NCBI GenBank assembly: GCA_037974965.1
Contig: JBBPFI010000013.1
Location: forward strand, 806,001 to 870,000
DNA: 64,000 nucleotides
Source: Dacryopinax spathularia
Lineage: Eukaryota > Basidiomycota > Dacrymycetes > Dacrymycetales > Dacrymycetaceae
Reading direction: 5' to 3'
The notes under the pieces are model-generated. The model made no database searches. It was given only the letters and a program-made list of their open reading frames with translations, and had not been told where the DNA came from. Positions 54,662-64,000 of this stretch are shown in pieces. Each line of letters begins with the position of its first letter. The first letter of the stretch is position 1. The position numbers and the translations under genes were made by a program.

Positions 54662-54763
54662 TTCCACGACCCCGCATTCTCACACCCACGTCACTGCGAC
54701 CGCGGTCACTGTGGGGACGGCATAACTTGGCCTTCGGCATAGACGACGGAAGGAAGAGAGAAG

Positions 54764-56978
54764 ATGTTACCCCGTTCGTTGCTCTTGCTCGTCCTGCCCT
54801 CCCTGGCGCTCGCCGCCCCCAGCCTGAGGCAAGCGCAAGAGCCTTTCCTCGCCCCCGCCGAAGACAGCCCACCCCCACCCCCGAAAGGCCGTTTTCTGCA
54901 CATAACCGACATCCACCCCGACTCGCACTACACCCCCTACACACGCCCCACCTCCGCCTGCCATTCCTCCCATTTCGGCAAGAAGACCTCGCGCGTCGCC
55001 GGCTACTGGGGCACCCCGCTAAGCGACTGCGATTCCCCCCTCCGCCTCGTGGACCTCACGCTCGCCTTTGTGGAACAGTGGGCGGGCGAGGTCGACTGGG
55101 TCGTCTGGACGGGCGATAGTGCGAGACACGATAATGATCCTCAGCTGGCGAGGACGGAGGAGGAGATTGAGGGTAGTAATAGGTATTTGACGGAGAGGAT
55201 GAGGGAGATCTTTGGGAGTAGGGGGGTGGGGGTCGTGCCCAGTATCGGGAATAACGATGTTTGGCGTGCGTGTTCTTCCTCTCTTCTCCTCTGTCTACTT
55301 CTCCATCTCCTTCCCTTTTGACCTTCTGCGGGGTGGCTGACATGCTCAGCAGCGCATAACGTCATGTACCCCGGCCCGAGCAGTACCACTCGCACGTACG
55401 AGAAGATGTGGTCCCCCCTCCTGCCCTCTTCCCACCCCGCATCGAACCTCTCCTCCCTCCCCACCGGTCTCTACTTCACCGTCCCCCTCCTCCCCACGCA
55501 CAAGATCGCCGCCATATCACTCAACACGCTCTACTTATACGACTCGAACAAGGCTGTGGACGGGTGTGTGGAGGAAGATGATGCTGGTTCTGTTCAGATG
55601 AGGTGGTTGGGGGAGGAGCTGGAGAGGCTTAGGCGGGAGGGGTGGAGGGTCTGGTTGGTTGGGCATGTGCCGCCGAGCGGGAGGTTGTGGTATGCTGGTT
55701 GTGTGCGTCCCTGCTCCTCTTGCTCTTCTCCTCCTTCCGTCGCATCGTCCTTCTTCACCCTTCTACAAGTTCTTGGGGCTCATCCCGTCTCTTACGGTTG
55801 CTCTTCGCTCCAAGGGAGTATATGCTAACTTCTGATCCCTGCAGTATAAGAAATACGGAGAACTGGCACTTCGCTACCAGGATACGATCCTCGGCCACCT
55901 TTATGGGCACATGAACATGGACCACTACTTTTGGATCTCGCTCGAGGAGGTCGAGGCGGCCTCCGGGAAGCCGAAGCCCAAGTCCACCACCTCTTACGAT
56001 TCCCTCGACGAGGAGGAGGATGACCCTCCACTCCGCACGCTGAACCACAACTTTGACCACTCGGACCTCCTGAAAGACCTTAAATCCCTCCCCAAGCTGG
56101 AGAAGATCGACTATGCGGACTATGCGGTCGTCAATGTCCCTGCGAGCGTTGTGCCAACGTACTTTCCGGGCGTGAGGGTGTATACGTGGAATACGACTGG
56201 TACTTGGCCTGTTCCTCCTATCGAGCGCAACTCCAGCTCCGACCACGCTGCTTCCGTCGCGGAGGACGACTCAGGGGAGACATTGGCCAAGGAATGCAAA
56301 GGCCACAAAACGACCTCCAACTGCATCTCCGGCCACCCGCGGCACGCCTCCCCCCATTCCCCCACCCGCCACCCAGGCCCATTCAGCCTAACGGGTTATG
56401 CGCAATACTACCTCCCCGGCCTCGTCCTCGCGGACGAGAATACGCCCCCAGCGTGGGAGATGGAGTATGCGACGTATAGCCTGGAAGGGTGGAATAGGAG
56501 CTTGGAGGCTGGGGAGGAGGTGTTGCCGAGGGATTTTGTACCGGTTGAGTTGGGGGGGCATATGAGGTGGAGGGGTGGGATGGGGGGGCCGGGAGAACCG
56601 GAGGAACCGGAGGAGCCTGAGGAGCCACCGGAGGGAGATGAGCTGCTTGACTGGGCCGAGGACGACGTTGACACTCCCTCCACCTCTGACCCCAGCTCGG
56701 GCTCCGAAGCCGATGAGCCAACGGAAGAGATCAAGACGAAGAAAGACAAAAAAGACAAGAAGAAGAAAGACAAGAAGAAGAAGGAGAAGAAGAAGAAGCA
56801 CCACTCCAAGCAGCCCAAGCCTCCCAAACCCCGCACACCTGCCCAGCTCCTCCCGTACGACATGCCCGACCTGACGATCCCCTCTTGGCTCAAGCTTGCT
56901 CGGAGGCTGACGAAGGAGAAGAAGGTGTGGAAGGAGTTTAGGAGGAATATGTATGTTAGTAGTGGGGCTGATGAGTAG
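54764..56978 (+). CDS. PPN1: Endopolyphosphatase Ppn1 (calcineurin-like phosphoesterase)
   Basis: Exons 54764-55265, 55353-55702 and 55845-56978 (661 aa). Ppn1 cleaves long polyphosphate chains in the vacuole. An N-terminal hydrophobic stretch (LPRSLLLLVLPSLALAAP) serves as signal peptide or anchor. Metal-binding and catalytic motifs appear in the expected order: HITDIHPDSHY, WTGDSARHDND, GNNDVWPHN, VGHVPPSGR and GHLYGHMNMDHYF. The C-terminal part contains NVPASVVPTYFPGVRVYTWN and LTGYAQYYLPGL, as in Ppn1. An acidic Pro/Glu stretch and a long Lys run (KKDKKDKKKKDKKKKEKKKK) interrupt the C-terminal region. The end IPSWLKLARRLTKEKKVWKE is a family-type sequence, so the Lys run is an insertion in a loop. 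Confidence 0.93.
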
Positions 56979-57556
56979 GACGGGCTCTTGTTGCTGTTGT
57001 GCTGCGGGAGGTTGGGATGGAATGGGATGAAAGGACGAATGCAATGTGATACCTAGACTTTTGTAGCATATATACCGCTAAATGGACTCGAGCAAGGTTT
57101 GCAAAGCCAGTGCTTATTCACTCCCGTGCGCGGGTATGCCGCGGAGGGGAAGGTTGCTGGATTGGTAGCAGAGATTTAGAGAATTTACGTGCATTAATAT
57201 GGCCTTGCATAAACGGGTTCGACGACCACCAGCAGCGCTCAGGCTGTGCTCGACGGTTAAGGTCTCAGTACACGGGCTGTGACGCTCCAGTGAGTAGCAG
57301 AAGCCAAATATAAGCGGCCGGCTGGAATGTCGTTGCAACTTAACGACATGACGACGACGACTTTTATTATGGTTCATCGGAGCCGCTGCCGTTAGAGACA
57401 CCTCACGTGACGACTCGCGTTTCAACGGCTTTGCGCACGGACGCTTTCTCTGACTCCTTCAAGCCTGTTTTGCGCGGAAGGAGATGGGCGCGAAGGCCTT
57501 CTCTCTTGCTCTTAGACCAACGGCGTCGTTAACCCCCTCTCTGGCACTCTTCAGAC
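56979..57556 (+). other. Intergenic between PPN1 and copy H
   Basis: 578 nt, no gene seen; 3' UTR of PPN1 and promoter of copy H expected. Confidence 0.5.
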
Positions 57557-58851
57557 ATGTTGTTCAAGCTCAAGAATCCCGATCGCCCAATTCGGTTCTT
57601 CTTCCCTCAACACCTCTCGCAATACATACTTCAGCCCGTCCTGGACGAGTACAGGCAACTCCTGATCGTACGTCTGTCCGCTCTGATAGCTAGCCACAGA
57701 TTCTCACCACATATTCAGAATGGAGGCGGGATGTGGGAGACTGTTGCAGAAGATGCGGACGTCATCCTGGCGATCGTGCATAGTGCTTCCACAAGCGACC
57801 TCCTTGTGCAGTATGGAGGTTCTAATAAGGTCATTCTCGACCTGGACTGGATCCGAGTGTGTCTCCGTCTTGGACACCTATTCTGGGAAGAGGAGGGCTG
57901 GAGGGGGTATCGGATCTTGCCTGCGGGTGACAAAGGGTGTGTAGTGGTTTCCGTCTTTCAGGGCTTACTGTATTAAAGCTGAGTCTCCGCGGTTCAACTA
58001 GGGATATAAACTCTACTTCTTTGCAAGAGCCCGCCGAGGGTGAAAGAATTGTGGTGGCAGACCATCCGGGCGATCCGTCGGAAGTCGTGTCACACTCCAA
58101 CCCGGTACTGAGTATCACAAAAACGGAGAGCGACACGGCTCTCTTCATTAACCACCAAGCGCCTGACTGTCGAGCGCTCCGGTTCTTTCTTCCGCTGGAC
58201 TTCCCCGATCGCGCTGGTAAGAAGCAGAAGATTGAGGTGAGAACCCATTCCTCCCCTCCAACATCTTCTGACGAACCACTTCAGGCTCACGGCGGCGTCA
58301 CTACTAGCTCGTTGGACTTGTGCGATTATGCTATCGCACAAGTGGGCGACACCGCCCTGCTCGAAAGTGCAAACAACGCATCAATCCCACTTCTTCGCAT
58401 CCAATGGATCGACGATTCGGTTGCTTTGGGTGCCCAGCAACCCATGCACTCCGACTACCTCTTCGTTACGGGCAGATCGAAGCACAATGAAGACAACCCG
58501 ATTCCTGCGGAAGGAGAGCCCCCTGTGCCTTCTGCGCCGGACGTCGGACTGCCGAGAACTCGAGGGGGGTTGCCTTATACTGATGAGGAAAAAGACTACC
58601 TTATCGAATATATCGTTTGGCGCGTCGGTCAACAGCCCGATATAAGCCGGAGGATGGTACTGGGTGAGATCGCCGAAAAGGTCTGAACATCCACGTCAGA
58701 CTACTCCGTTTTCCCTGCTGACTGAAGCACTGTGCAGTGTCCTAGACATACCTTCGAAGGATGGTTGAAATACTACCGAAGAAACTGTGACTGGCTGCAT
58801 CCCACACTGCTTGCCCGCGTACCCAATCTCCCGCTGTCGTTCTCCAAGTAG
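57557..58851 (+). CDS. Rap1-like BRCT-BRCT-Myb protein, copy H
   Basis: Five exons: 57557-57667, 57719-57936, 58002-58236, 58285-58680 and 58738-58851 (357 aa), all GT-AG and in frame. This compact form shows the family plan most plainly. BRCT1: LKNPDRPIRFFFPQH, NGGGMWETVAEDADVILAIV, VILDLDWIRVCLRLGHLFW, GWRGYRILP. A short linker follows. BRCT2: CRALRFFLPLDFPD, AHGGVTTSSLDLCDYAIAQ, LLRIQWIDDSVALGAQQPM. Myb: YTDEEKDYLIEYIVWRVGQ, SRRMVLGEIAEK, then after the intron CPRHTFEGWLKYYRRN. Its exon plan matches copy I, including a fourth exon of exactly the same length (396 nt). First of a tandem trio H-I-J. Confidence 0.9.
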
Positions 58852-60801
58852 GACAGTTTTAGACGATGTGGTAAACAACATGCCTATCCGCGAGTAGTTC
58901 CAATCTGACCCTTGATAGCACCCACTCTGCAGCGACTGTAATACCCCAATGTTGCTTTTCACCTCAGAAGGCTTCATCGCATAGCATCATACTCCATAGT
59001 TATCTGTTGTTCGCTGTCTAGTTGTCCCGTACTCCCTCCCTGTCATACACGAACTCCTGTTCAAGTGATACGCTGCCCAACCAGGAAGTTCAGCTCACCC
59101 TTCGGGGTTTGATTTGCCCTTACTTGCTCAGAAGTTGGTGTAAAGCACCCGACTATACTACATGGAATCACTTGTTAGGCGGAAGAAAGGGACGGAGCCT
59201 GTACACGGCTAGACGATTCTTGTCTCAACGCTCTGGCCATGCTTGGACGAAGCTGTCTCGCCTTGTGCCCATCGAGTCGAGTAGGACGGAGAGGCAAAGA
59301 ACGCGTGCTATCGTGGCCTGATCAGCGACAGCATCCTCGCTGAGTCATCTCTCTATGGATACGCCGGTGGGCAGAAACCGGCACCCAGCGGCCGGCGGAC
59401 TGTTGCTGAGCCCGAGACGTGCAATCGAACACTCCGAGACGCCCGACACCACGCTGATCCTCCTCGCCCTTCCACTCAGACTACATTCATTCATCGCAGT
59501 CCAGCTGCACATCACTGGTGATGGTCTGGAAAAAAATTAGTCCTGTCAAGCATGGTCGTGAGTAGGTAACGTCGTTCGGGTGGGGGTCCACACCATCCCG
59601 CGTCCCTCTTCGACTTTTTACGCTGTCGACGTCCTCGGCGCTCCCTCCTCGGCAAACAGCCAATAGCTTCTACCTCCGCTTCTTCGTCGACTCCAAGTAC
59701 GAAAAGTTCTGCAACATCAGCTGTACGCCATGACCTCGACCGTCTTTCGAGCTGCCTGGCCGGACGTCTGAGTACGATTTTGGGGAGCAAGGCCCGAAGC
59801 GGGAAGTCGACAGGACTCCATCCATTCATCCCTACCTCGTCTGTTCGTCTTCCATACTTGATCGGAGCGGGTGCTAACCGGTGGTCCCATAGGACAAGAA
59901 ATACGGCAAATCAGTAACGATACGCCAACAGACCATGTTGGACCGCCAACACCGGGCATGTGACCGTGGACGTAGGCGCCAGACTACCTACCGACCCTGC
60001 GCCATGTGAACGAGTAGCGCGTACACACCGTCTCCATGGGGGACGCTATGCGACGTAGGAACCGCGTGGAGTCGTAATTGGAGGAGGGGAGGGAGGTACG
60101 GTCGAGGGATTTGCCTGGGGTTCTGGGGAGCGTATGAATTGAAGTGGAGGGACTGAAAGTCCCGAAGGACGGGCGAAACGCAAGCATTCACCGGAGAGAA
60201 TGAGCTGCTATATTGAAAGGAGGAGGAGGACGTCGACCAATCATGTCCTGCCGAGTGCGGCGCCGATATCAGCGACGCCCAACCCGGCTCCCTCGGCCAG
60301 AGAAGTAGAAGAATAATCGGGGCAAGAAAGCCACTTAAGGCGGCAAGAAGCACTCCAGTCAGGTGGAACCGCTGAACGCCCGTCATCCCACACAGCTCTC
60401 ACCTCGCGATTTCTTGGTGAATCAAGCCCCCGGAGGATGAGGGGGAACTTGAAGGAGGTTTGTGGACGGTGTCTAGGAGGAAGATGTATGTTTCAAGTGC
60501 TGTGGATGAGGAACCTCCGGCCCCCTTAAACGATGGCACCGTAAACGCAACCTGGCATCGCGACCTTACAGTATAGCAACCGCTAAACGGACTTGGTTCA
60601 AGCTCGACCTCTCCCCAGTACGATTGGCATTCAGATCTTGTCACGTGTCATCCAAGAAGAAGTGCGAATATATGGTCGCGCTCGAGTGCACCCGACGCGT
60701 TGGTACATATATGCGCATGAACTGGATGGGAGAGACGCGTTGGTCTTCTCTGTCCCATCTCGCCCTCTGCAGCACTGTCGACAACGTCCTCCCGCCTGTC
60801 A
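58852..60801. other. Long intergenic region between copies H and I
   Basis: Nearly 2 kb without a supported gene on either strand. No remnant of the family could be recognised, so this is not an obvious lost copy. The promoter of copy I is expected near the right end. Confidence 0.5.
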
Positions 60802-62074
60802 ATGAACATCTTCGTCTTTAACAACCGCCCGCTACGGCTCTGCATCGCACCTGACATATCTCCTCCCCATCGTTCCGCATATAGGCGCATCATCGCCGTA
60901 AGCACATCAGATCGACTCGTTGGCCACGTCTTGACCCAGGTTTTAGAAGGGAGGGGGGAGGGTTGAACCCATTGCAGAGGACGCGGACGTTATTCTGACC
61001 GGGGAATATGACGTGTCGGCTTCGCCTTTACTTCAGCAATACATAGGTAGTCGCACTAAGATCATCCTCGAGGCGGACTGGCTAGATAAGTGCATCGGCG
61101 TTGGACGGCTTCTGTGGAAAGAGGACAAATGGAGAGGGTATCGTATCGAGCCCGAGATCCTTGAAGAGTACGTTTATTGTTTAGCCCCTACTACAGGAGA
61201 AGCGAGGACTGACCTTTCATAACCCAACAAGCCCTGTCCATGATCAACCAAGTCCCGTGACTGAGCAACCCTCCCACGTAGCGGGCGAAGGCAGTCGTAC
61301 AGACTCCGACAAGAAGCTGTTCGTTCGCGTACTTGAGGACGGTGGAGAGCGCCCATTGCGCTTCTTTCTTCCATCTAACCTAACCGGTCGCGCTGCAACT
61401 AAAGTGCTCATTGAGGTTTGGCTGCTGCATTTTGCACACTCGGATGGCTTGCTGAAGCATGTTCTGTGCAGTTCTATGGAGGCTTCGAGACTTCCGTGTG
61501 GAGCGAATGTGACTATGCGTTGTCGGACAACGGTGATTCAAAGCTCCTCAAGCGCGCAAAGGAGGACAACAAACCCCTCCTACGAGTTGCATGGCTTTCT
61601 CAGTCCATCGAGCTAGGCACGCTGCAGTCGACTGAGCAGTATCAGCAAATCAAACAAGATCCTTTACAGGTCGACAACTTGGATTCGGGTTTAGACGTGT
61701 GTGAGCCGCCTGTACCAACAGAAACTTTCGAGCGAAGGCGACGTGGAGGAGGTAATCCCTTCACGCCGAGAGAGAAGAAGTATCTTGTCGACTACATCGT
61801 CTGGAGGCTGAGCAGCCAGAAGACTAGACCATTGCGCTCTCAGGTGCTGAGAGAGATATCGGAAAAGGTCTGACTTTTAACTCAATCACTACGCCTACAT
61901 AGAAAGCTGATTACTATGTTCTAGCTCAAAACCCATTCCTTCGACTCTTGGTCAAGGTACTACCACAAAGAATACCAAGTGATTATCGAAGCCCTTAGCC
62001 GCCGTATTCCCGAAATCCCAAACTCGTTCATCAAGGAGTTCAAGAAACCGGTCTCTTCTTCCAGGCCAACATGA
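60802..62074 (+). CDS. Rap1-like BRCT-BRCT-Myb protein, copy I
   Basis: Five exons: 60802-60897, 60947-61167, 61232-61415, 61472-61867 and 61925-62074 (348 aa). BRCT1: IFVFNNRPLRLCIAPD, KGGGRVEPIAEDADVIL, IILEADWLDKCIGVGRLLW, DKWRGYRI. BRCT2: ERPLRFFLPSNLTG, FYGGFETSVWSECDYALSD, LLRVAWLSQSIELGTLQ. Myb: FTPREKKYLVDYIVWRLSS, RSQVLREISEK and, after the intron, LKTHSFDSWSRYYHKEYQVI. Exon 2 starts at the second AG (60946) of two close together; it restores the GGG motif. Closest in plan to copy H, so the two look like a fairly recent tandem pair. Confidence 0.9.
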
Positions 62075-62723
62075 TTCGTGGCCCGGCACGATGGAACTTG
62101 CCTCATGCGCTGCTGATAAGCGCGCTCTCATTTCGCTTTCCCTCCTTTTACTTTCTCGTATGTTCCGATGTGACTTTCCTTCTAACTAATCCTATGATAT
62201 TAGTACTCTGTATGATGCACGTGCCTTGTACCAACTTTCAGTACTTTCTGTTTCGTATCATGTATCATCCCTTCAACAGTCAATTCGATCAAGAAGTTCG
62301 AGTACAACTTATGAAATTCAGAACGCTTTTTCATGCTGGTCTCGGCAACTGGAGCATCTTGTAGCAGCACTGAGGCCTCAGAAGGGATGAGACAGGCCTT
62401 GGCATGTTCTCCATCTGACCATTGGACAAGCAGTAAGCAATTATTCCCATCACAGGCTACCAATGGAAGGTACACTATAAAAATTGCCCTTGGAATTGAT
62501 CCATCTTACATGTATATATACAGCCAGTTGTGCATCCGATTGCCCCGCTGGCAGTTGGCTTGATGTGCGACACACCCACGTGATGCTTCGCGATTTCACA
62601 GGCCTCGTGCCCGATCTTCCACCAAATTCTCAATAGCTGTTTTGCGCGGGAGGACAGCGTGATGGCAGTCTTCCCTCTTCCGGATCTCACGGACTGTGAG
62701 CATACTAGCCTGTTCTGTCGAGA
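62075..62723 (+). other. Intergenic between copies I and J
   Basis: 649 nt, A/T-richer than most of the window; no gene seen. Promoter of copy J expected. Confidence 0.5.
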
Positions 62724-63553
62724 ATGTTCGTGCGTAAGAACCGCTCTATACGATTCTTCTTAGCAACAAACCTTTCTCTGCGTCTTCGCTCCAAATATCA
62801 GCAGGAGATCGCGGTTGGTCCCCAATCTGTAACGACAGCCGATGTACTCACTCTCTCCACAGGAGGGGCGTGGAAGGCTTGAATCAGACCCGGACAAGGC
62901 GGATATCATCGTGGTTGGATTTGATGACTCTTCCGATGAGACGAAGGCTCTCGTTGAGCGATATGGACGTTCCAAGATCATCCTTGATCCAGGCGATTGG
63001 GCTCTGATGTGCATTGATGTGGAACAGACCGGATGGGAAGGTGGTAAGTGGTGGACTTATCGGGTTCTGCCCGAGGAACGGAGTCGGTGTGTTGTCTTCA
63101 GCCCGCATCGTTGCCCGGTAAAGAGTGTGCCTGAAACGAGACAAACATCACCAGGTCCTCTTCCCTGTCCAGGGACACCAACCACGGACAGACGAGAGGG
63201 TCATTTGGTGGGGTATCTGAAGCAGAGACAACCGTCCCGACTGATTCTACCAACATCGAGAGGCCGAGAATAGAGGCACCCGTGTTTGCCCTGTCGACTG
63301 ATACGAATCAGCGACCACTCCGTCTCTTTCTGGGCTTCGACGTGCCCAACCGAGAGCGCGTGAGACAGCTTATCGAAGTGCGCTTCTCCTCATGGATCTG
63401 ATCATCAATCCTCACTCCTGGTATCAGGCGAACGGAGGCGAGGTCTCAAGCTTGTTGGAGTCCTGCGACTATGCAATCGTGAATGCTCGCGCCATCACGG
63501 TGCTACATGAGGTGGTTGCAAAGGAGCGGAACGGCACCCAACTAGTTGAGTGA
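62724..63553 (+). pseudogene. Rap1-like copy J, cut short inside the second BRCT
   Basis: Exons 62724-62813, 62863-63086, 63155-63377 and 63428-63553 join in frame to 220 residues. BRCT1: MFVRKNRSIRFFLATN, EGRGRLESDPDKADIIVV, IILDPGDWALMCIDVEQ. BRCT2 begins NQRPLRLFLGFDVPN, ANGGEVSSLLESCDYAIVN and runs to AKERNGTQLVE, where a TGA (63551-63553) stands at the place of the conserved Trp (siblings: LLRVAWL, LLRIQWI). The next codon is TTA (Leu), as the family would have it. So the simplest reading is a Trp-to-stop change in a once longer gene. Beyond it a frame near 63660-63785 (NYPKPIRDYSLEPIGQI) may be the old continuation, but no Myb module is recognisable before the right edge. Copy J may still make a shortened BRCT protein. 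Confidence 0.7.
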
Positions 63554-64000
63554 TTATGTACGTCCAAGATAAAACCAAACCAAATCCTGAATACTGATAC
63601 TCTTGTAAGAAGTCCCAACGCTAAGCCGTACACCCGCTCTTCCAGTCTTGTTCGCGGTCAAACTACCCCAAGCCGATTCGTGACTATTCTCTGGAACCCA
63701 TAGGCCAAATTGCGAATGCTGTTGCAGCTCCTGAGGAAGGACTTGAGACAGTTGTTCCAGCTGCCACACTGTACTTTTCCAACATATGACTATGGGATGA
63801 AAGGAGGCTGCGACTGCAGCGTACGAGACGTAGTTTCAGAAACCCCCTGTCTCTTTGCTGTCAGAACCATGTGTATGGAATTTGGATGGAAAGGATACGT
63901 ACATGCTGTGGCAAGCTATTGTTTGTGTTTGCACTTCGCCTGCCTGCCTGCAAGCAAAAGGCTCCACAAGGGTTGTGCGGGCTATCTCTATCGTCTTCCA
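63554..64000 (+). other. Right end, possible decayed tail of copy J
   Basis: No intact gene. An open stretch at about 63655-63786 could be former coding sequence of copy J (see that entry); the last ~200 nt show nothing recognisable. Confidence 0.4.

Larger units (their letters stand above)
53243..54763 (+). other. Intergenic before PPN1, with inverted and direct repeats
   Basis: About 1.5 kb with no supported gene. It carries a 24-nt perfect palindrome, a 9-nt-arm inverted repeat, a triplet run and a 17-nt direct repeat listed separately. A GGTTCGAA string at 54609 recalls a tRNA T-arm, but no cloverleaf forms around it. Confidence 0.55.

Noticed and set aside
54600-54680. GGTTCGAA at 54609 as a possible tRNA T-arm
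   Set aside because: No matching acceptor, D or anticodon arms could be drawn around it.
58852-60801. A lost family copy between H and I
   Set aside because: None of the family motifs could be found in any frame, so the gap is left unexplained.
1-64000. Telomeric repeats or subtelomeric satellite, suggested by the Rap1-like genes
   Set aside because: No runs of TTAGGG or similar short telomere units were seen on either strand.

Overview
The window looks like nuclear DNA of a basidiomycete fungus. Genes are split by many short GT-AG introns (mostly 45-70 nt), proteins are rich in Ser/Pro linkers, spacing is compact on both strands, and the recognisable housekeeping genes are fungal: Elongator subunit ELP1, Sus1/ENY2, the complex III chaperone Cbp3, endopolyphosphatase Ppn1, a GH31 glycosidase, a DHA2-type MFS transporter, an F-box protein and an FGGY-kinase-like protein. 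No ribosomal RNA, tRNA, CRISPR array or recognisable transposon was seen. Species cannot be named from this sequence.

The most striking content is one gene family. Ten copies lie in 64 kb: minus strand <1-1707; plus strand 2561-4981, 5564-9054 and 9897-12685; minus strand 31481-33533, 40261-42199 and 42627 to about 44264; plus strand 57557-58851, 60802-62074 and 62724-63553. The usual architecture is BRCT - linker - BRCT - one or more Myb-like helix-turn-helix modules. The order BRCT then Myb, and the individual motifs (a start like RPLRFFL, then GG, then ADVIL, then DPDWLxxCLxxxRLLW; Myb modules opening FT/YTxE-E/D-xxYL and closing HSFxSWxxYY), are those of the telomere protein Rap1/TERF2IP. 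Introns split both BRCTs at one shared position and split most Myb modules between helices 2 and 3, in phase 0. Copies differ in the number of Myb modules (none left, 1, 2, 3, or 3 plus a remnant). Some copies are decayed.

Layout: 1-12.7 kb is a dense block of four family members. From 13.7 to 31.1 kb are ordinary genes: a 1392-residue low-complexity protein, Cbp3, GH31, ELP1, Sus1 and an unknown protein. At 31.5-33.5 kb is a single family member. At 34.2-38.4 kb are an F-box gene and the MFS transporter. At 40.3-44.3 kb are two family members. The FGGY-like gene follows (44.7-47.3 kb), then about 5 kb without a convincing gene, an unknown gene (52.3-53.2 kb) and PPN1 (54.8-57.0 kb). From 57.5 kb to the right edge is a tandem trio of single-Myb or truncated family members.

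The housekeeping genes have no evident shared pathway; fungal genes are not in operons. The family is the unifying theme. Motifs suggest nuclear, DNA-bound proteins, perhaps at telomeres, but function is inferred only from domain resemblance. Exon coordinates were worked out by hand from splice signals and reading frame. Where I give a full exon list without a caveat, the summed exon length is a multiple of three.
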